The position numbers were made by a program, and so were the translations under genes. The notes beneath the pieces were generated by a model that made no database searches, was not told where the DNA came from, and saw nothing but the letters and a program-made list of their open reading frames with translations. From NCBI GenBank assembly GCA_026826555.1, contig JAKSZT010053837.1:2545687-2609686 (forward strand): a DNA stretch of 64,000 nucleotides. Reading direction: 5' to 3'. The DNA is from Tolypeutes matacus. Its lineage: Eukaryota; Chordata; Mammalia; Cingulata; Chlamyphoridae. Shown piece by piece: positions 1-12,775 of this stretch (positions are counted from its first letter, which is position 1; every line of letters begins with the position of its first letter).

Positions 1-2866
1 TATATTGATAATTTTGGAAACCAGATTATAGGACCATGGGCCTTTTTAATACTGTTTTATTTTTGAGTATTTTTGAAAAGTTATAAAAACGTTTAATATA
101 ATAAAAATATAATCAAAATTAAACCATTATAAAAGTTGTGTTTTTAAAAAACTGCTTTAAAGGCACTTCTCAAACTGTTTTTCTATCCCCCTTGCATGAT
201 TGGGTGAGAGGCGGCAGTGAAATTGGGGGAAGCTGGTTTTCTCCCCTCTCTATGCCCACCACTCATTGCTCTCTCGGTCTGTGGGTACCAGGCGGCTCGG
301 GGGCATAACTCAGATGCAGCTGCACAAGAAATGAGGAGCTAGAGGCCCAAGCTGGGGCGGGGGGCAGTTGGTCTTTGCCTTACAGTCCCTCTGTCCAGCA
401 CCAGACCTGTCCTTAGGCAAAACTTGATCAATCTCTGTCAAGATTTAGAGCCATCAGGTTCAAAGTCCTTCGAAGTTACCTGGTAATTATGGTAACAACT
501 ATCATCAACAAACAGAAATACCTGGAGGGTGGAGGAGGAGCAGTTGCAGGGAAGGGCAGGGAGGTGAAAGGACGAAGAAGGGGCGAGGAAAATGCCTCTC
601 TTGCTGGACACGGACACGGACACTGTGCTATGATTAACCAGAGAGCGAGCAAAGTGGAAAGGGGGAGGACAGCGAAGATGAAATGCACACGGCCTGGCTC
701 CCTTCCCTTGTCCATGCTGCCCTTGGAGGAGACAGAGTGTTTCCCTTCCTCATTGATGGCAGAGACAAGGGGGCCCCCAACCTTTCCCACACCACCTGGG
801 AGTAGTCACTTGTAGGCAGGGCCGATCAGGCTTTAGGCCTTCAAGGCTCTTACCCTGCAATGCCCTGGGGTTTCCAGTGGGGTAGAGAGCTTGCAGGTGG
901 CAGACCCACAGTGAGTGAAGGCCAGAAAAGGCTGTGGGGGGGCTGGACAGATTGTCTGTCTGTCTCTTGTACTCTGGCAGGGAACATGTCTATCTGACCA
1001 CCTTACCACCGAATCCCTAGTAACTAGAATAGTGATTGCCACATACTGGTGTTGAATGAGTGACTATGTAATACAAAGTTAAGCTTGGAGATTCAAAATT
1101 TTATTAAAAAGTCAGGAAGATAGATTTAGGCTATATCTGGGGTTATTTTATTCTAACAGAGACACATATACATACATAAACAAATACACATAATATTCCA
1201 ACATACATACTATTCATTAATATACACATACACATTTATGTGTATAATTTTTTTCTAATTGCTATGTGAATAAAAATAATTCTGGCACAGCAAACATCTC
1301 TCCTAATTGAAAAGATTTCACATTATTAAGGAGAGCAGGTGTTTGAATTCCCTTTCTCCATTGAGGAGGAAGCTCATTTGTCTTTGATACTGGATGATGG
1401 CTTGTTCTGCATTCCACTGCACTGTTCTCTGCTTTGTGGTTTGATCTTCAAGAGACAGCATGGAAGGAGAAGGGCAGCCATCTTCTTGGGCTGATCACAG
1501 GACCCCAGAATGGTTGGTGTATCTTCTTAGGAAGGGCCAGAGAAATCTTGTTCATAAGCATTTGTGGGTATGTGGTGAGTGAACTATTTCTGAGTTGTTT
1601 TATCTGCTATAAGGAAAGAGGCAGGACTCAGCTGAGGCTTTGTGCCTTTCCTTGCTTCCTAATTCCAGCCCTACTCCTTCTTTCTGATTTCTGTCTGCAC
1701 ATTCTCTGCTCTTATTTGGACATTAAGGAAGGCCAAAATCTTTCAGCACTGCCCTCTATGGCCCTGGCCTTCCTCTAACTCCGGTCCTTACATCCAGCCA
1801 ATTCCTGATTGTCCCTGAGTGGGTGAAGAGATGATATGTTTTCCATCATCTGTTACCTGGGAGCTTCAATCCCCAGGGGCCCCATGGAACCAGGGCCAGA
1901 AACTGAGCTGCGGTTGGAAAGGCATCTCTGTGAGAGAGTGTGTGTATCTCAGATTGCATTTTAAAGGCAATTAGCATTCATTTGTGAGAGGTAGCACCTA
2001 GCCTAGGTAACCTCTCCCTGACTCATTTTCCTCAACTGTAAGATAGGGATGGTAATTTTTACCTCATAGGGTTGCGATGACATTAAATTAATATCTATGA
2101 AAGACGATTGGAAGAATGCCTGGCTAATATTAAAAAATAAATAAATGTTAGCCATTGGTAATATATTTTGTTGGATTTCCCTACACTATTTTACCCAAGA
2201 GTTGTCCCCTCCTTTACAGGCAGTTAATTTGGAGCTGGTTATGATAGCAAGGACCCCTTCCATCACCTTTTTAGAATTAGTATAGCCATCCTCACAAGTC
2301 TTGAGGAAGAAAATCCTTCTAATACGAGACATCCAGGGGCTCAGGAGTGGATGTTTGGCTTTCTGGAGAAAAGTCCACAGTTCGGATAAGGAAAACATTT
2401 CTCCTAGCCACGAGAGGATGAGAGGCTTATGAATAATATCCGAAACAAGGCCAAAGGTGGAAAAAAACCTTGAGGCCGTTAAATTTTGATGAAAGCGTTG
2501 ACTTCAATCTTGGAGTTCCCCAAATTTACTAATTCGTAAGAAAAACACTAAGCAATACTGTTAAGGTCCCTGGCAGGTTGTCTGTGAGATTATATTTTTT
2601 GAAATGAGACAATGAAACCACCTCCTAAGAGCACTGGATCCTCTGCAGGGTAAATGCTAATATGGTTAAATTGTGGGGACCGATTTGTTCCTTTCCTTCT
2701 TCAGCCTTTAGAATTTGCCACCAGAGGTGGGGAAAAATTAGTAGCTTTACCTAATGTGTAAGTTCAGGGGCAAACCCTAAACATAAGGAGCTATTTTCCC
2801 TGATCTTTTGCTAATCCTCTGTGCCTGACTTTGTTAAAAGATTGTCACCCCTTTGCTTTTCGGCAG
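1..2866 (+). other. GPRC5A: GPRC5A intron upstream of the first coding exon
   Basis: This stretch precedes the first coding exon of GPRC5A and ends in a polypyrimidine tract plus acceptor AG at 2865-2866. The family normally has a non-coding exon 1 far upstream, so this should be intron 1. I see no convincing exon. A MIR-like element lies at about 1990-2140. The open frames here (for example 1434-1778 plus) have no recognisable domain and no matching splice sites. A non-coding first exon could be present without my being able to recognise it. Confidence 0.6.
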
Positions 2867-2873
2867 GACCAGA

Positions 2874-3795
2874 ATGGGGTCAACAGCCCCTCGCACTTGC
2901 CGCTCAGACCTGGACTCCAGGTACCACAGACTTTGTGATACGGCTGAAGTCTGGGGCATTGTCCTGGAGACAGTGGCCGCGCTGGGGGCCGTGACCTCGG
3001 TGGCCTTCATGCTCGCTGCCCTGGTCCTCATCAGCAAGGTGCAGGATTCCAACAGGCGCAAAGTGCTTCCGACCCAGGTGCTCTTCCTGGTGGGTGTGCT
3101 GGGCATCTTCGGCCTCACCTTTGCCTTCATCATCAGGCTTGACGGCGGCACGGGGCCCACGCGCGTCTTCCTCTTCGGCATCCTCTTCTCCCTCTGCTTC
3201 TCCTGCCTCCTGGCTCACGCCTTCAACCTGATGAAGCTGGTCCGTGGCAGGAGACCCCTCTCCCTGCTGATGATGCTGGGCCTGGCTGTGGGTCTCAGCC
3301 TGGTACAGGATGTCATCGCCATTGAGTACGTCGTCCTCACCATGAACAGGACCAGGGCCGAAATCTTCTCTGAACTCCCTGCTCCTCGTCGCAATGAAGA
3401 CTTTGTCATGCTGCTCATCTACGTCCTCTTCCTGATGGCCCTGACCTTCCTCGCGTCCTCCTTCACCTTCTGTGGCTCCTTCCCCAGCTGGAAGAGACAC
3501 GGCGTGCACATCTACCTCACCACCCTCCTTTCCATCGCCATCTGGGTGGCATGGATCACCCTGCTTTTGACCCCCAGTCCTGGCTCCCAGTGGGATGACA
3601 CCATCCTCAGCTCAGCCTTGGTTGCCAACGGCTGGGTTTTCCTGTTGGTTTATGCTGTCCCTGAGTTCCAGCTACTCACACGGCAGCGGAACCCCCAGGA
3701 TTACCCTATGGAGGATGCTTTTTGTAAACCTCAACTCGTGAAGCAGAGCTTCGGCGTGGAGAACAGAGCCTACTCGCAGGAGGAGATCACTCAAG
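2874..3795 (+). CDS. GPRC5A: GPRC5A main coding exon (7TM core)
   Basis: 922 coding bases, 307 full codons plus one base. The exon itself starts at 2867 after 'cttttcggcag'; seven bases of 5'UTR precede the ATG. The donor is CAAG|gtcaag at 3795/3796, leaving a phase-1 split glycine codon, as in human. If the donor were not used, the frame would run on to a stop at 3831-3833, adding a short unrelated tail. The exon carries all seven transmembrane segments and is GC-richer than its surroundings. Confidence 0.95.
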
Positions 3796-6732
3796 GTCAA
3801 GGCTGCCTGGGTGGGGAATCCCTTGTAGGATGATGGGGTGGGGTGAGGCTCGTGGGGAGTTATAACTGTCAGGGACATGCGAGCTTTCCCAGGTCTACTC
3901 TTACAGAACAGATTAGTGCTCAAGACTCAGATCTTGCCTAAAATTGTCCAGCCAGTTGGACCAGAAGCTCGTTTTTGGAGTCTTAATCTAGAAGACTAAG
4001 ATTTAGAGCAGGTTTCTCTAAATCAAAGCATGATGGAACAAAGGAATGAAAAAGGAGCAACTAGAAAAATTCCTAGAGACAAGTAGATGAGATTGCGTTC
4101 TTTATCAAAGATAATTAGACATTCCTTCCAAAGATGTGGAGAAAGAGGTAGGTAGCCTGCATGATGTGTAGATCTGAGCACACAGAGCCCAGCTATGATT
4201 TCTGCAGTGATCACAGAGCAGACAAGGGAGAAAGCCCTTTTTACCATAAACCAGGAAGAATCTCCATAGTTCCCACTTGGCTGGAGAAGCCACATTTTAT
4301 TGCATGTCCCTGGGCCCATGGAAGGAAAGAGATCCTATCTGACATAGAAGAATCCAAAGGTTTTGCTCTTGCCTGGAGTCATGAGAAGCCAGGTGTTTTG
4401 CTGTTGTTTTCATAAGAAAAAGAGGCTAAACTGGTAGCCAGAAACTTCCCTTGCCAGTGGGGATCTTTTCGTTGCAGGGTTTATGTTGACCTTTGGTTCT
4501 CTTCAGGGAAGGGAGTGACTTGGGAGTGGGGGACTCCCAAGGCCAGGCTCTAGGCTCCAAGTAACAGTAAGTCTTTTCTCTGCTCTTGAAGCCTGAGCTG
4601 CAAAGCTTTCTGGTACCTCTGTCCTGCAGCTCTGGTCCCTCTCCTGGGCACTTGGAATCTGAAGGGAGTGGGGGAGGGCAGAGGGGGTATTTTCCCCACC
4701 CAACACCCCCTGCCCTTCCCATGGCTTCAGAAGCCTGTCACCTCATTCACTCTAGTCCTGCCCTAACTTCTCTCCTCCCCTTGAATCCTTTCCATTCATT
4801 TAGTGGGTTGCTGTTGGGCAAGTCTCTCTAAATTACTTCTCTAGCCATTACACTTCCCTGCTCACATACCTTCACTGGCTCCCCATTATCCACCACATCA
4901 CAGCAAATCCTTAGCAAGGCTTCCCAGTTGGAACCCAACGAGCACGGAAACTTTGTTCTCAGTCCAAACAAACCACATCACTGCATTTTCCTGCCTCTGC
5001 GTCTGGACTCAAGGTGCCTCTGTCCTCTGCCTGATGTATCCTTCTTCCCTATTCTTGCCCTTTTCCAGCGTCAAGCATTCTCCAATCTCCCTCAGTAATC
5101 ATACTCCAATCTACCTCTGCCCTTGGATACCTACTTTGAAATGCTCTTGTCAGAGTCTATCTTATTTGATAGTTATTTGTTTTTATTTTTAAAGATTTGT
5201 TTATTTATTTCTCACTCCCCTCCCACCCTCCCCCCGCCCCCAGTTGTTTTGCGCTCACTCTCTGCTCTCTGTGTGTTCTTCTGTGCTTGTCTTCTCTTTA
5301 GGTGGCACTGGGAACTGATCCTGGGACATTCTGGAGTGGAGAGAGGTGCTCAATCTCTTGCACCACCTCAGCTTCCTGGTCTGCTGCGTCTCTTATTGTC
5401 TCTCCTCTGTGTCTCTTTTTGTTCCGTCATCTTGCTGCGCCAGCTTTCCGTGTGGACCAACACTCCTGCACAGGCCAGCTCTCTGCGTGGGCCAGCTTGC
5501 TGCATGGGCCAGCTTGCTTTCACCAGGAGGCCCCGGGAATTGAATCCTGGACCTCCATATAATAGACGGGAGCCCAGGCGCTTGAGCCACATCTGCTTCC
5601 CCTGATAGTTATTTGTGTACCTGTCATATTCCTTACTCTCTGGTGTCAGATTCAGGGCAGGGATCATTTTGGTTAATCCTTCAGTTCTTCACAATGTATT
5701 AGAAGGTGGAACAGGCAAGTTTGGTGGGGAAAAAGTGGGTAGTTTTAAATTGTGTTCACAATGATTGTATCTGTTTATCCTGCTGTTCCCACGTTGAAAC
5801 CCTCTGATTTTCTCTAAATACATAGAAAACAATGGCTCAGAATTCTACCCCTTCCCAAAGAAAATAATGAAGTTACTGTTTTTTCTTGTTGGTCAGTTAA
5901 GGAAGCAGGGATAAGTTAAGGAAGCTCGGGCCAGAACCGTATCTGAAAAGTCTTGTTTTTATGACTTTTCAAATATGCATTTGAAGTGGTCTTTGGATGA
6001 GGTGGGCTTTGGGTCCAGCTTTGGAAGGGGGTTTCCCTGGTAACCTGGTAGTTACTCATTTAATCAATCAATGCAGTGCTCGCTCTGGGCCTGGGCTTGG
6101 CATGAGGTGAAGACAACACAGTCTCTCTTTTCAAGAAGGTTACAGTCTCCTGGGGAGGCAGACAATTAACTGGACAGGACAGTGCACTGTGGTGACCGAT
6201 GAACTGGGCTGAGTACAGGTAAGGGCTCAAAGGAGGGACGCCTAACACAGTAATTTCTCCTCTCCTTCTGTTTCAGGTCTTGAAGGTGATACCTTCCATG
6301 CCCCTTATTCCACCCATTTTCAGCTGCAGGTAAATGATCTCTTTCTCTTGCTTCTTCAGGGGGTATTAGCACCCTGAGAACATTGGTTCTTTGGGAATAG
6401 ATGGTGTCACAATTCTTATAGCTTCTATGTGTTCACCTTCAAGGGACGATGTGTCTCCATTCATGTGATCTGCCTCATGGGGTTAGGATGGCCAGAGCAG
6501 AGTGCTGGCCACAGGGAGCACTTTTAGGGGAGGCTTGGGGGAGAGTGGGAAGGAAATTCGACTCCTGCCCTGACGGGGATTTCGGTTGAAATGGCTGGGA
6601 GCTGGAGTGGGTTTGACAATATGGTTGCTTCCTTTTCAGAATCAGATCTTGCAAAAGGATTTCTCCATTCCACGGGCCCAGATGCAGGCTAGCCCTTACA
6701 ATGGCTATGAAGGGAGGAAAGAGGACAGTTAA
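2874..6732 (+). CDS. GPRC5A: GPRC5A, orphan class C GPCR (retinoic acid-induced protein 3), three coding exons
   Basis: Spliced coding sequence from exons 2874-3795, 6277-6329 and 6640-6732, giving 355 aa (human is 357). GPRC5A is a retinoic-acid-inducible seven-transmembrane receptor of the plasma membrane and internal membranes, known as a lung tumour suppressor and an EGFR substrate. The start at 2874 is the first ATG after the acceptor at 2866 and matches the human N-terminal length. Seven hydrophobic segments lie at about residues 30-53, 65-87, 97-119, 129-151, 177-197, 210-232 and 244-266. The N-terminus is short and lacks the Venus-flytrap domain, as is typical of GPRC5. Conserved blocks include KVQDSNRRK, SSFTFCGSF and SQWDDTILSS; an N-glycosylation sequon NRT is at 158-160. 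The C-tail reads ENRAYSQEEITQ across the first junction. Tail tyrosines equal to human 320, 347 and 350 are kept, while the equivalent of 317 is His. Identification is by remembered human sequence and by gene order with GPRC5D and HEBP1. Confidence 0.96.
3796..6276 (+). other. GPRC5A: GPRC5A intron between the first two coding exons
   Basis: Intron bounded by gt at 3796 and ag at 6275-6276 (tctgtttcag). It holds an L2-like stretch from about 4830 that resumes after a full-length SINE at 5181-5602. No other gene is seen in it. Confidence 0.85.
5181..5602 (-). repeat. Dimeric tRNA-like SINE (DAS type) with target duplication
   Basis: Full-length copy in minus orientation; head near 5602 (complement of 'cacatctgcttcccc'), A/T-rich tail near 5181. 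Flanked by a perfect 14-base direct repeat TGATAGTTATTTGT at 5167-5180 and 5603-5616. It contains two tRNA-like halves, the second near 5310-5400. Inserted into an L2-like stretch inside a GPRC5A intron. Confidence 0.9.
6277..6329 (+). CDS. GPRC5A: GPRC5A second coding exon (C-tail)
   Basis: 53-base exon between tttcag and gtaaat. With the split G it encodes 18 residues, GLEGDTFHAPYSTHFQLQ, against 20 in human. It is two residues shorter at the EET/G region, and the residue aligned with human Tyr317 is His315. Tyr318, the counterpart of human Tyr320, is retained. It is too short to stand out as an open frame and was found by the conserved APYSTHFQLQ ending. Confidence 0.95.
6640..6732 (+). 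CDS. GPRC5A: GPRC5A last coding exon and stop
   Basis: Begins after 'ccttttcag' at 6639 and encodes 30 residues, starting NQILQKDFSIPRA and ending GRKEDS, then TAA at 6730-6732. The human exon is also 30 residues. Tyrosines at residues 345 and 348 correspond to human 347 and 350. It is preceded by a 310-base intron (6330-6639). Confidence 0.95.
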   Translation, partial: NQILQKDFSIPRAQMQASPYNGYEGRKEDS

Positions 6733-9145
6733 ATCTTCTTCTGAAGAGTGGGACTGCCACGGCAAGGCAGCGGAACCAGTGTGGAGCACGAAGGGATGTA
6801 GGCTAAATCCCGAGTCTTGTAAAGAAACTGAACACAACATTGTAGGCAGAGCTTACCTCCCTCCCCACCCCAACCACCGCTCTCCTGCATCGGATGTGCT
6901 GGGGCTTAATGGCACCTAAGGTCTTAGTAGCACTTTAGCATTTTTCCTTTGTTCCATATTTAGGGCATGTCTTTTGAGTGGGGGTCTCAGGCAATTCAGG
7001 GTTAGAATCTTATTTATTCCTTGTGGTTTTACATGTGTCTGAAGGTCTGGGCACCTGACTCCATACCGGCTCATTCAACCTGAGAAACCAACTCATCTAA
7101 CTTAGGTTGGCTCTTGTGAGGATTGCTTGGCTCAGAGCAAGACAGCAAATCTGAGCAAAATAGCAAACACCTGTCCCTCAGCCCCACCCTGCCTAAATCT
7201 ACACTGGAAGCCAACTTCTTGGCACCCTCCCTTCTGCCTGGGCAGGAGAGGCTAAAGATCGCCCCAAATGCACTTATCCCTATCATGCTGCCTAACACAG
7301 GATCGCTCCAGCTCTCCAGCGCCAATCCACAGACCACCCCTTTCTAACCCTATTCCCAAACTTTGTCAATCCCTAGACCTAATGTCCCTTTAATGTGTTA
7401 CCAAGAGTTCTTCTCTAGGACCTCATTAACCTGGGCAAGCCCAATTTCCTTTTGCCAAGAGAATTTGTGCACTGTTTTTGCCATAAATTCCTGGCACGAC
7501 TCCTTCTCCCATTCCCTGGCTCCTTAGTCTCTGTAAATAGATCTACATTGTGTTCTCCTCCTGCATGTGCAAGTGGGCATTGTCCTCTAATGGGGTAGTG
7601 TTCGTTGTGTAATAAGTCATTCACCATTCCTCACCTGGAATACACAATTAAGATGTGGTAGCAACTTTCCCACTGTGGCAGTGGCAGTGCACGTGGTGGG
7701 CATTAGACATTGAGGTGAGAAATGGTGGGTTCCCCTGTTGGGCTTCACGTTGGAGCTGAAGTTCAAGGTTCAATTCCATTGGATTTGTCTTTGACCCTTT
7801 TCCATGTGTCCCTCCTTTTCCTGGGTACATCTGACACAAATGTGTTTTCCCCAATTTTAGAGGGTGACCAGTGTGAGGGGGTGGAGCTAGGAAGGGTCAT
7901 GGATCCTGAGATTTTGTTCCAGAAAGGCAGAAGAGTGGCAACCTTGGAATGGGGTTTGGCAGCCTGGGCAGGGAAGAGACCTCAAAAGCAGTTTCAAGTT
8001 TCACCCAAGGTTTAACTGTAGGAGGGGACAAATCCAGATCACTTATTTGACAGAATTGGTTCACAATATCTCTTGGCAAAGACATGACCCCTAACAATTA
8101 ATATTTACTTAATCCAAGAAACAGCTCTCTGGGGGCAGGGCAGTAGTGAGTCTCTTGGAAGGGGGTAAAAAAAAGAGTCCCCAGATATAGAAACTGAATG
8201 ACATTTAAAAATTTGATGCTGAGTCAGGGAGTTACCTGGAAGAGCCTGACACTCTAATTTTCATCCAAAGGAAAATATCAGTGTAGGGCAGAGGTGAGGT
8301 GAGTTTAGAGGTGAGTCAATAGCGTGCTGGGTAGGGATATTTATATCTCACAAAAGTTTGGTCGTTGGTTTCTGCACATGGCTTCACAGCTAGTTTTGTT
8401 TTGAAATGGGGGAATGAACAATGATTTGGGTCCTTCTACACTATTCTAGTCTTTCCCAAGAAGTCAGGACTCAATGAGGTTGGGTGTGAGGAAAACACAA
8501 TATAGTTTCACACGTATTATCTGTTGTAGTATAGAAGCTCAAGACATACACATTCCTTTCCTTCTTTTCTTTCCCTCTCCAGTCTCCATGCTATCAGCCA
8601 AGCTAAGGGGATGAGTGAGAGGTAAAGACTCAAAATGCCCTGACCAGCTCTTTTATTTTAGGGAAAAAATTAGCTGTATTCCTCAAACTCTTCAAAAACT
8701 GGAGAGCACCTGGATATGGCATCTGTTTCTAGCCATTGTGAAATAAGTGGTCTCCAGAGTCTTTGGACCAGTGGGTCTCACTGAATTCTTGTCCTTACCA
8801 GAAGGAGAAGAACATGGAGCAGCACATGTCACCCCCGCCCGCCATTGCTGTTAGCCCTTCTTCAGTACTCATCTTCTGCACATAAATAAGCTGTTTTGTT
8901 AAGATAAGAAAATCTCAGAGGCTGGAGGTTTTGGCAGCTTTGAATCATGGTATTGGAGAAGAAGGTTTCAAAGTTCCCTTCCTATAAATCCCCATCTCCA
9001 CCTAGGCCAAAATAGAATGTGTGAATTTAGCCCAGCCTTGTCCTTGGGTGGTGCCAGTTGATTGATGCCTGGGAACCAAAATGGCATCTCCTTTGAACTA
9101 AATGAGTGATAATGAAATAAAGCTCAGCAACCTTTCTCCATCTAT
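6733..9145 (+). other. GPRC5A: GPRC5A 3'UTR, extent uncertain
   Basis: Sequence after the TAA. Human GPRC5A has short and long mRNA forms, so several ends are possible. AATAAA hexamers on this strand occur at 9116-9121, 11594-11599, 12167-12172 and 12207-12212. I drew the end at the first one, but the distal sites could equally be used. No coding potential is seen. Confidence 0.45.
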
Positions 9146-10094
9146 CACTGTCAGATGAGAAACAGATTCTGCCTTAGCTCTGCATCTCTAGGCTGGGAAG
9201 CCTTCCAAAGCTGCTATCCCCCACGGTTCCACTTGATGGCAGTGAAACCTTAAGCATCTACCCTTAGGCGCTAAGTTTCTCTCAACAGCAGACATTTAAA
9301 GCCATGTATTTTTTTGGTGAAGGGCAATGAGGCAGTATTGCAGATATTCAGTAGGCTTGAGGCAAACACATCCCATTTTAAAAGGCTTGTATTTATGAGC
9401 TGTTTGCCTCCTCTCTCCCACCAACTCTAAAGAATTTGTTCTCCATATACTTTGGCAGAGTTGCATTGCCCTTTGTCTTATTTTTGTGAAACTCTCCAAG
9501 GTATTTCCAGCCCGTTTGCATGCAATCTGGCATCTCTACAGATATTGGTCTCATATGTTGTTGTATTAATGTCGGCTAGTATTTATGTGGTGTGAACCTT
9601 GGCTTTTAGCCAGGAAAAGTGTGCCAAAACAAACTGCATAGCCTGGCCCTGTGAGTGCAGCAGTAAAACCCAGTTTCCCCATGCATTCTGGGTTTCCTTC
9701 CTTCATTTCTAGACTTAGCATTACTGCTGGCAACTGAACTGTTCCTACCTGAACTTTTCCTTTCTTGCCCATTTCTTTCTGCTTCTACCAGGGTTTGCAG
9801 GTTTGCCCCTATCCCAGCCCCAATCTGAAACATGGGATTATTTCAGAATTGGAGGTGGCAGATAGATTTTTCTTTCTAACTTTTCCAAGTTGTTGACTGC
9901 TGAGGTCCAGGATCTTGGAAACCAGCCTCTAGCTTGTAGACTGTTCTCTCTGGAAATCTGAAGGCCCAACATCGTGGACATTTTCTGGAATTCCTTCCAC
10001 CCAGGGCAGATAATGCTTTGCCCTCCTTGGCTGCCGGATGTTCCAGGCATGCTGATGGGTCTGTGTGGCAGCAGTAACAGTCCCTGACCCTGAT

Positions 10095-10650
10095 TTTTAA
10101 ATTATTATTATTAATTTCTTTATTAGGGAGTTGTAGGTTTACAGAAAGATCATGCAGAAAATAGAGTTCCCATATCCCTGCCCCCATTTTTAACATTTTG
10201 CATTAATGTGGTATCTTTGTTGCAACTGATGAGAGAATATTATTATGATCATACTATTAACTGTAGTCTTTACATTAGGATTCGCTGTTTGTGTTATACA
10301 GTATATTGTTTTTAATTTCTATTGGGGTAACATTCAACATTAAATTTCCCATTTTAACCATTTACAAATAAGTAATTCAGTGGTATTAATTACACTCACA
10401 ATATTGTGCTACCATCACCACCATCCATTACTAAAATGTTTCCATCACTCCAAACTGAAACTCTAACAACCCATTAGGCATTAACTCCCCATTCCCCATC
10501 TCCCCACCCCTGCTGTACCCTGTACTCTTCTTTCTGTCTCTGTGAATTTGCATATCCTAGTTATTTCCTATCAGTGAGATCATACACTTGTCCTTTTATG
10601 CCTGGCTTATTTCATTCAACATGAAATAAGGTCTTCAATGTTCATCATGT
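10095..10650 (-). repeat. L1 3'-end fragment(s)
   Basis: Reads like the complement of an L1 3' end: 'tttctttattagggagttgtaggtttacag' (in two parts) and then 'taattcagtggtattaattacactcac' followed by 'ccatcaccaccatcc'. Two L1 subfamily tails appear joined near 10310. Truncated, with no intact reading frame. Confidence 0.7.
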
Positions 10651-10740
10651 TCTGACCCTGATTTCTGCAACCCCCAGATTTCTACAAACGTCTCGACCCT
10701 TCAGAGTGGAACACGCCAGAGCTTGCAAATTTCGAGCTTC

Positions 10741-10848
10741 CTGGGGAGTGGGTGTAACTCAGTGGTTGGGCACCTGCTTCCTTGTACGAGGTCCCTGGTT
10801 CAATCCCTGGTACCTCCTAAAAAAGATAATAATAAAAAAAAATAACTT
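10741..10848 (+). repeat. Short monomeric DAS-type SINE
   Basis: Head 'ggggagtgggtgtaactcag', B-box-like 'ggttcaatccc', then 'ctggtacctcctaaaaaaga' and an A-rich tail. Only one tRNA-like unit is present. Diverged from the longer copies. Confidence 0.75.
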
Positions 10849-11003
10849 TTAGAGCTTGAGGAGGTCACAGTGCTCCTCCAGTGGGTGCCTTCACACCCTC
10901 ACTTTAAGGAGGAGGAAACTCAGGCCTAGGGGAGTTCATACAACCAGGACCAGATTTCGGGTTCCATGTTCTTTCTACTATCAACATTTGTGTAGTCAAT
11001 TTT

Positions 11004-11006
<3 letters not shown>

Positions 11007-11034
<28 letters not shown>
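11007..11034. repeat. Poly-T tract
   Basis: Uninterrupted run of 28 T followed by C and more T. Probably the decayed A-tail of an inserted retroposon on the minus strand. Confidence 0.8.
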
Positions 11035-12584
11035 CTTTTCCCTCAAGAGGGTGTTTGAGTGAAGAATCACATAAAGTGATTATGGTCACCATATATTTTG
11101 ATGATTCCTCTCGTTTTCCTTTGCCTCCTCAATTGCCTTTCCTTCTCCTGATTTCTCCTCCTTGCGTCTTCTCTCGCTTTTGCATGCAAACTGTAGGGAG
11201 AAGGATTGGGTGAGGACAGAGGTGGGATATTTTCTGGTTAACTACAGGTCACTTCCCCACAACTCCTAAGCCAAATGAGCCTTTGCATCTTGGGAAAGAA
11301 GGCTGTCAAAGGAGGGACTGCAAAACAAGGAGAGCAGTTCTTCCTTGTCCCCAGCCAGCGTGATAATCCTTCAACTTGCCCCCTGAGCTCTGTATTGAGT
11401 CAAAACCTTACATCCAGCACCTCTTCTTTCCCTTTGGTATGGAGTTACAGCTTCCCTCAGGGCTCATGTGCCATACCCCTTGGCACTCCCTCACTGCCTG
11501 GGCAGTTTATGATAGGTTTCAGAGGTGATCCTTGGAAAGCAGAGCAAGCAAGTGTTGTGTGTGTGATGACATGACCTGTCACGTGTCTTACGCAATAAAT
11601 CCAACTGCAATCCAGAAAAAAGAAGGGAAGATGAAACCGTAATGGGATTCCATTACCACGCATGGAACACCAGACTGCCTGGCTCCATTTGCTTCCAGCT
11701 CAGGTCCCCATACCATGTTACAGATTATCAATTCCTCTGGATTTTTATCAACTCAATTTAAACACCCCTTCTTGGGCTTTGGAGGCAAGGGGTCTACACC
11801 ATTCAATGGAGGATCAGAAAACACTGACCAGCCCATGTAGCTCTGCTCTCAGCTCCAGGACAGGTTGGGAGTTTCTAGCACTGTGTTTATGGAAGCTCCC
11901 ACCATTCTCTCTTTAAGAAGCAATAATTCCAGATTAACTTTATTTTCCACCACAAGGAATTGAAATAGAAAAAGCACATATGATTTTAGTATGACATCTT
12001 TAAGAACCAGATGAGAGATTTAGGGGTAATGATAATGGAGTTAGGTGGAGTCCTAAATTCAGAGGTTCAAGAAGAGACCATTTGTTAGATGGGATCTCAG
12101 TGGTGTGCCACAGGGCTCTGTCTTTGGATCTGTTTGGTTAATATTTTTATCAATCACTTGGACAAAAATAAAGCATATTTAGATGTAAATGTATTCATAT
12201 CCCCCCAATAAATTACATAAGTACAGGTTGGAAAGATTTGGTTCACTGCAGTTTTCATGAAAAAGACATAGTAGTTTTAATTGCCCATAAGGCTGATAAA
12301 GACCAGTGACATGGCTCAGCTGCCAAAACCCCCAAAGCAATTGTAGGCAGCTCTGATACAGTTATGAAGTCAAGGTCAAGGCATGTGCTGTCCCCATAGA
12401 ATTGAGGAGGGGGTGTCCTTCAGAATATTAAATTCATTTCTGTGCATGCCACTTTAATGGAGGAGTTTCTAACAGGGGCTATTTTTAGAAATGTATGATA
12501 TACAGAATGGTTCATGAACTGGTGATATTTAATCTGGAGACGAGAAGACTTTGGAAGGTACATTATCAGCATGATAGCTAATAT

Positions 12585-12775
12585 TTATTGTGTGCTTACT
12601 GTTTTAAGTGCTTTACCAGTATAATATCATTTAATACTCATAAAATCCTTATGAGTTATCACCCCCATTTTATTTAACACTTGCAAAAACAAGCACAGAG
12701 GATAAGGGATGCTCAAGGTGACAGAGCTGGCAGGTGATAAGGCTGGGAGTCAAAGCTAGGTAGGCTGCTTTAGGA
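12585..12775 (+). repeat. MIR element
   Basis: MIR-type sequence: 'atttattgtgtgcttactg', 'cccccattttatttaacac', 'ggtgacagagctggcaggtg' in the expected order. Diverged, as is normal for MIR. Confidence 0.75.

Noticed and set aside
1434..1778. 114-codon open frame on the plus strand
   Set aside because: Hydrophobic patches but no domain, no codon pattern and no plausible splice context; within GPRC5A intron sequence.
2904..3509. 201-codon open frame on the minus strand
   Set aside because: It lies antisense to the GPRC5A 7TM exon. Its E/G/H-rich product is a by-product of the coding strand, and no independent signal supports it.
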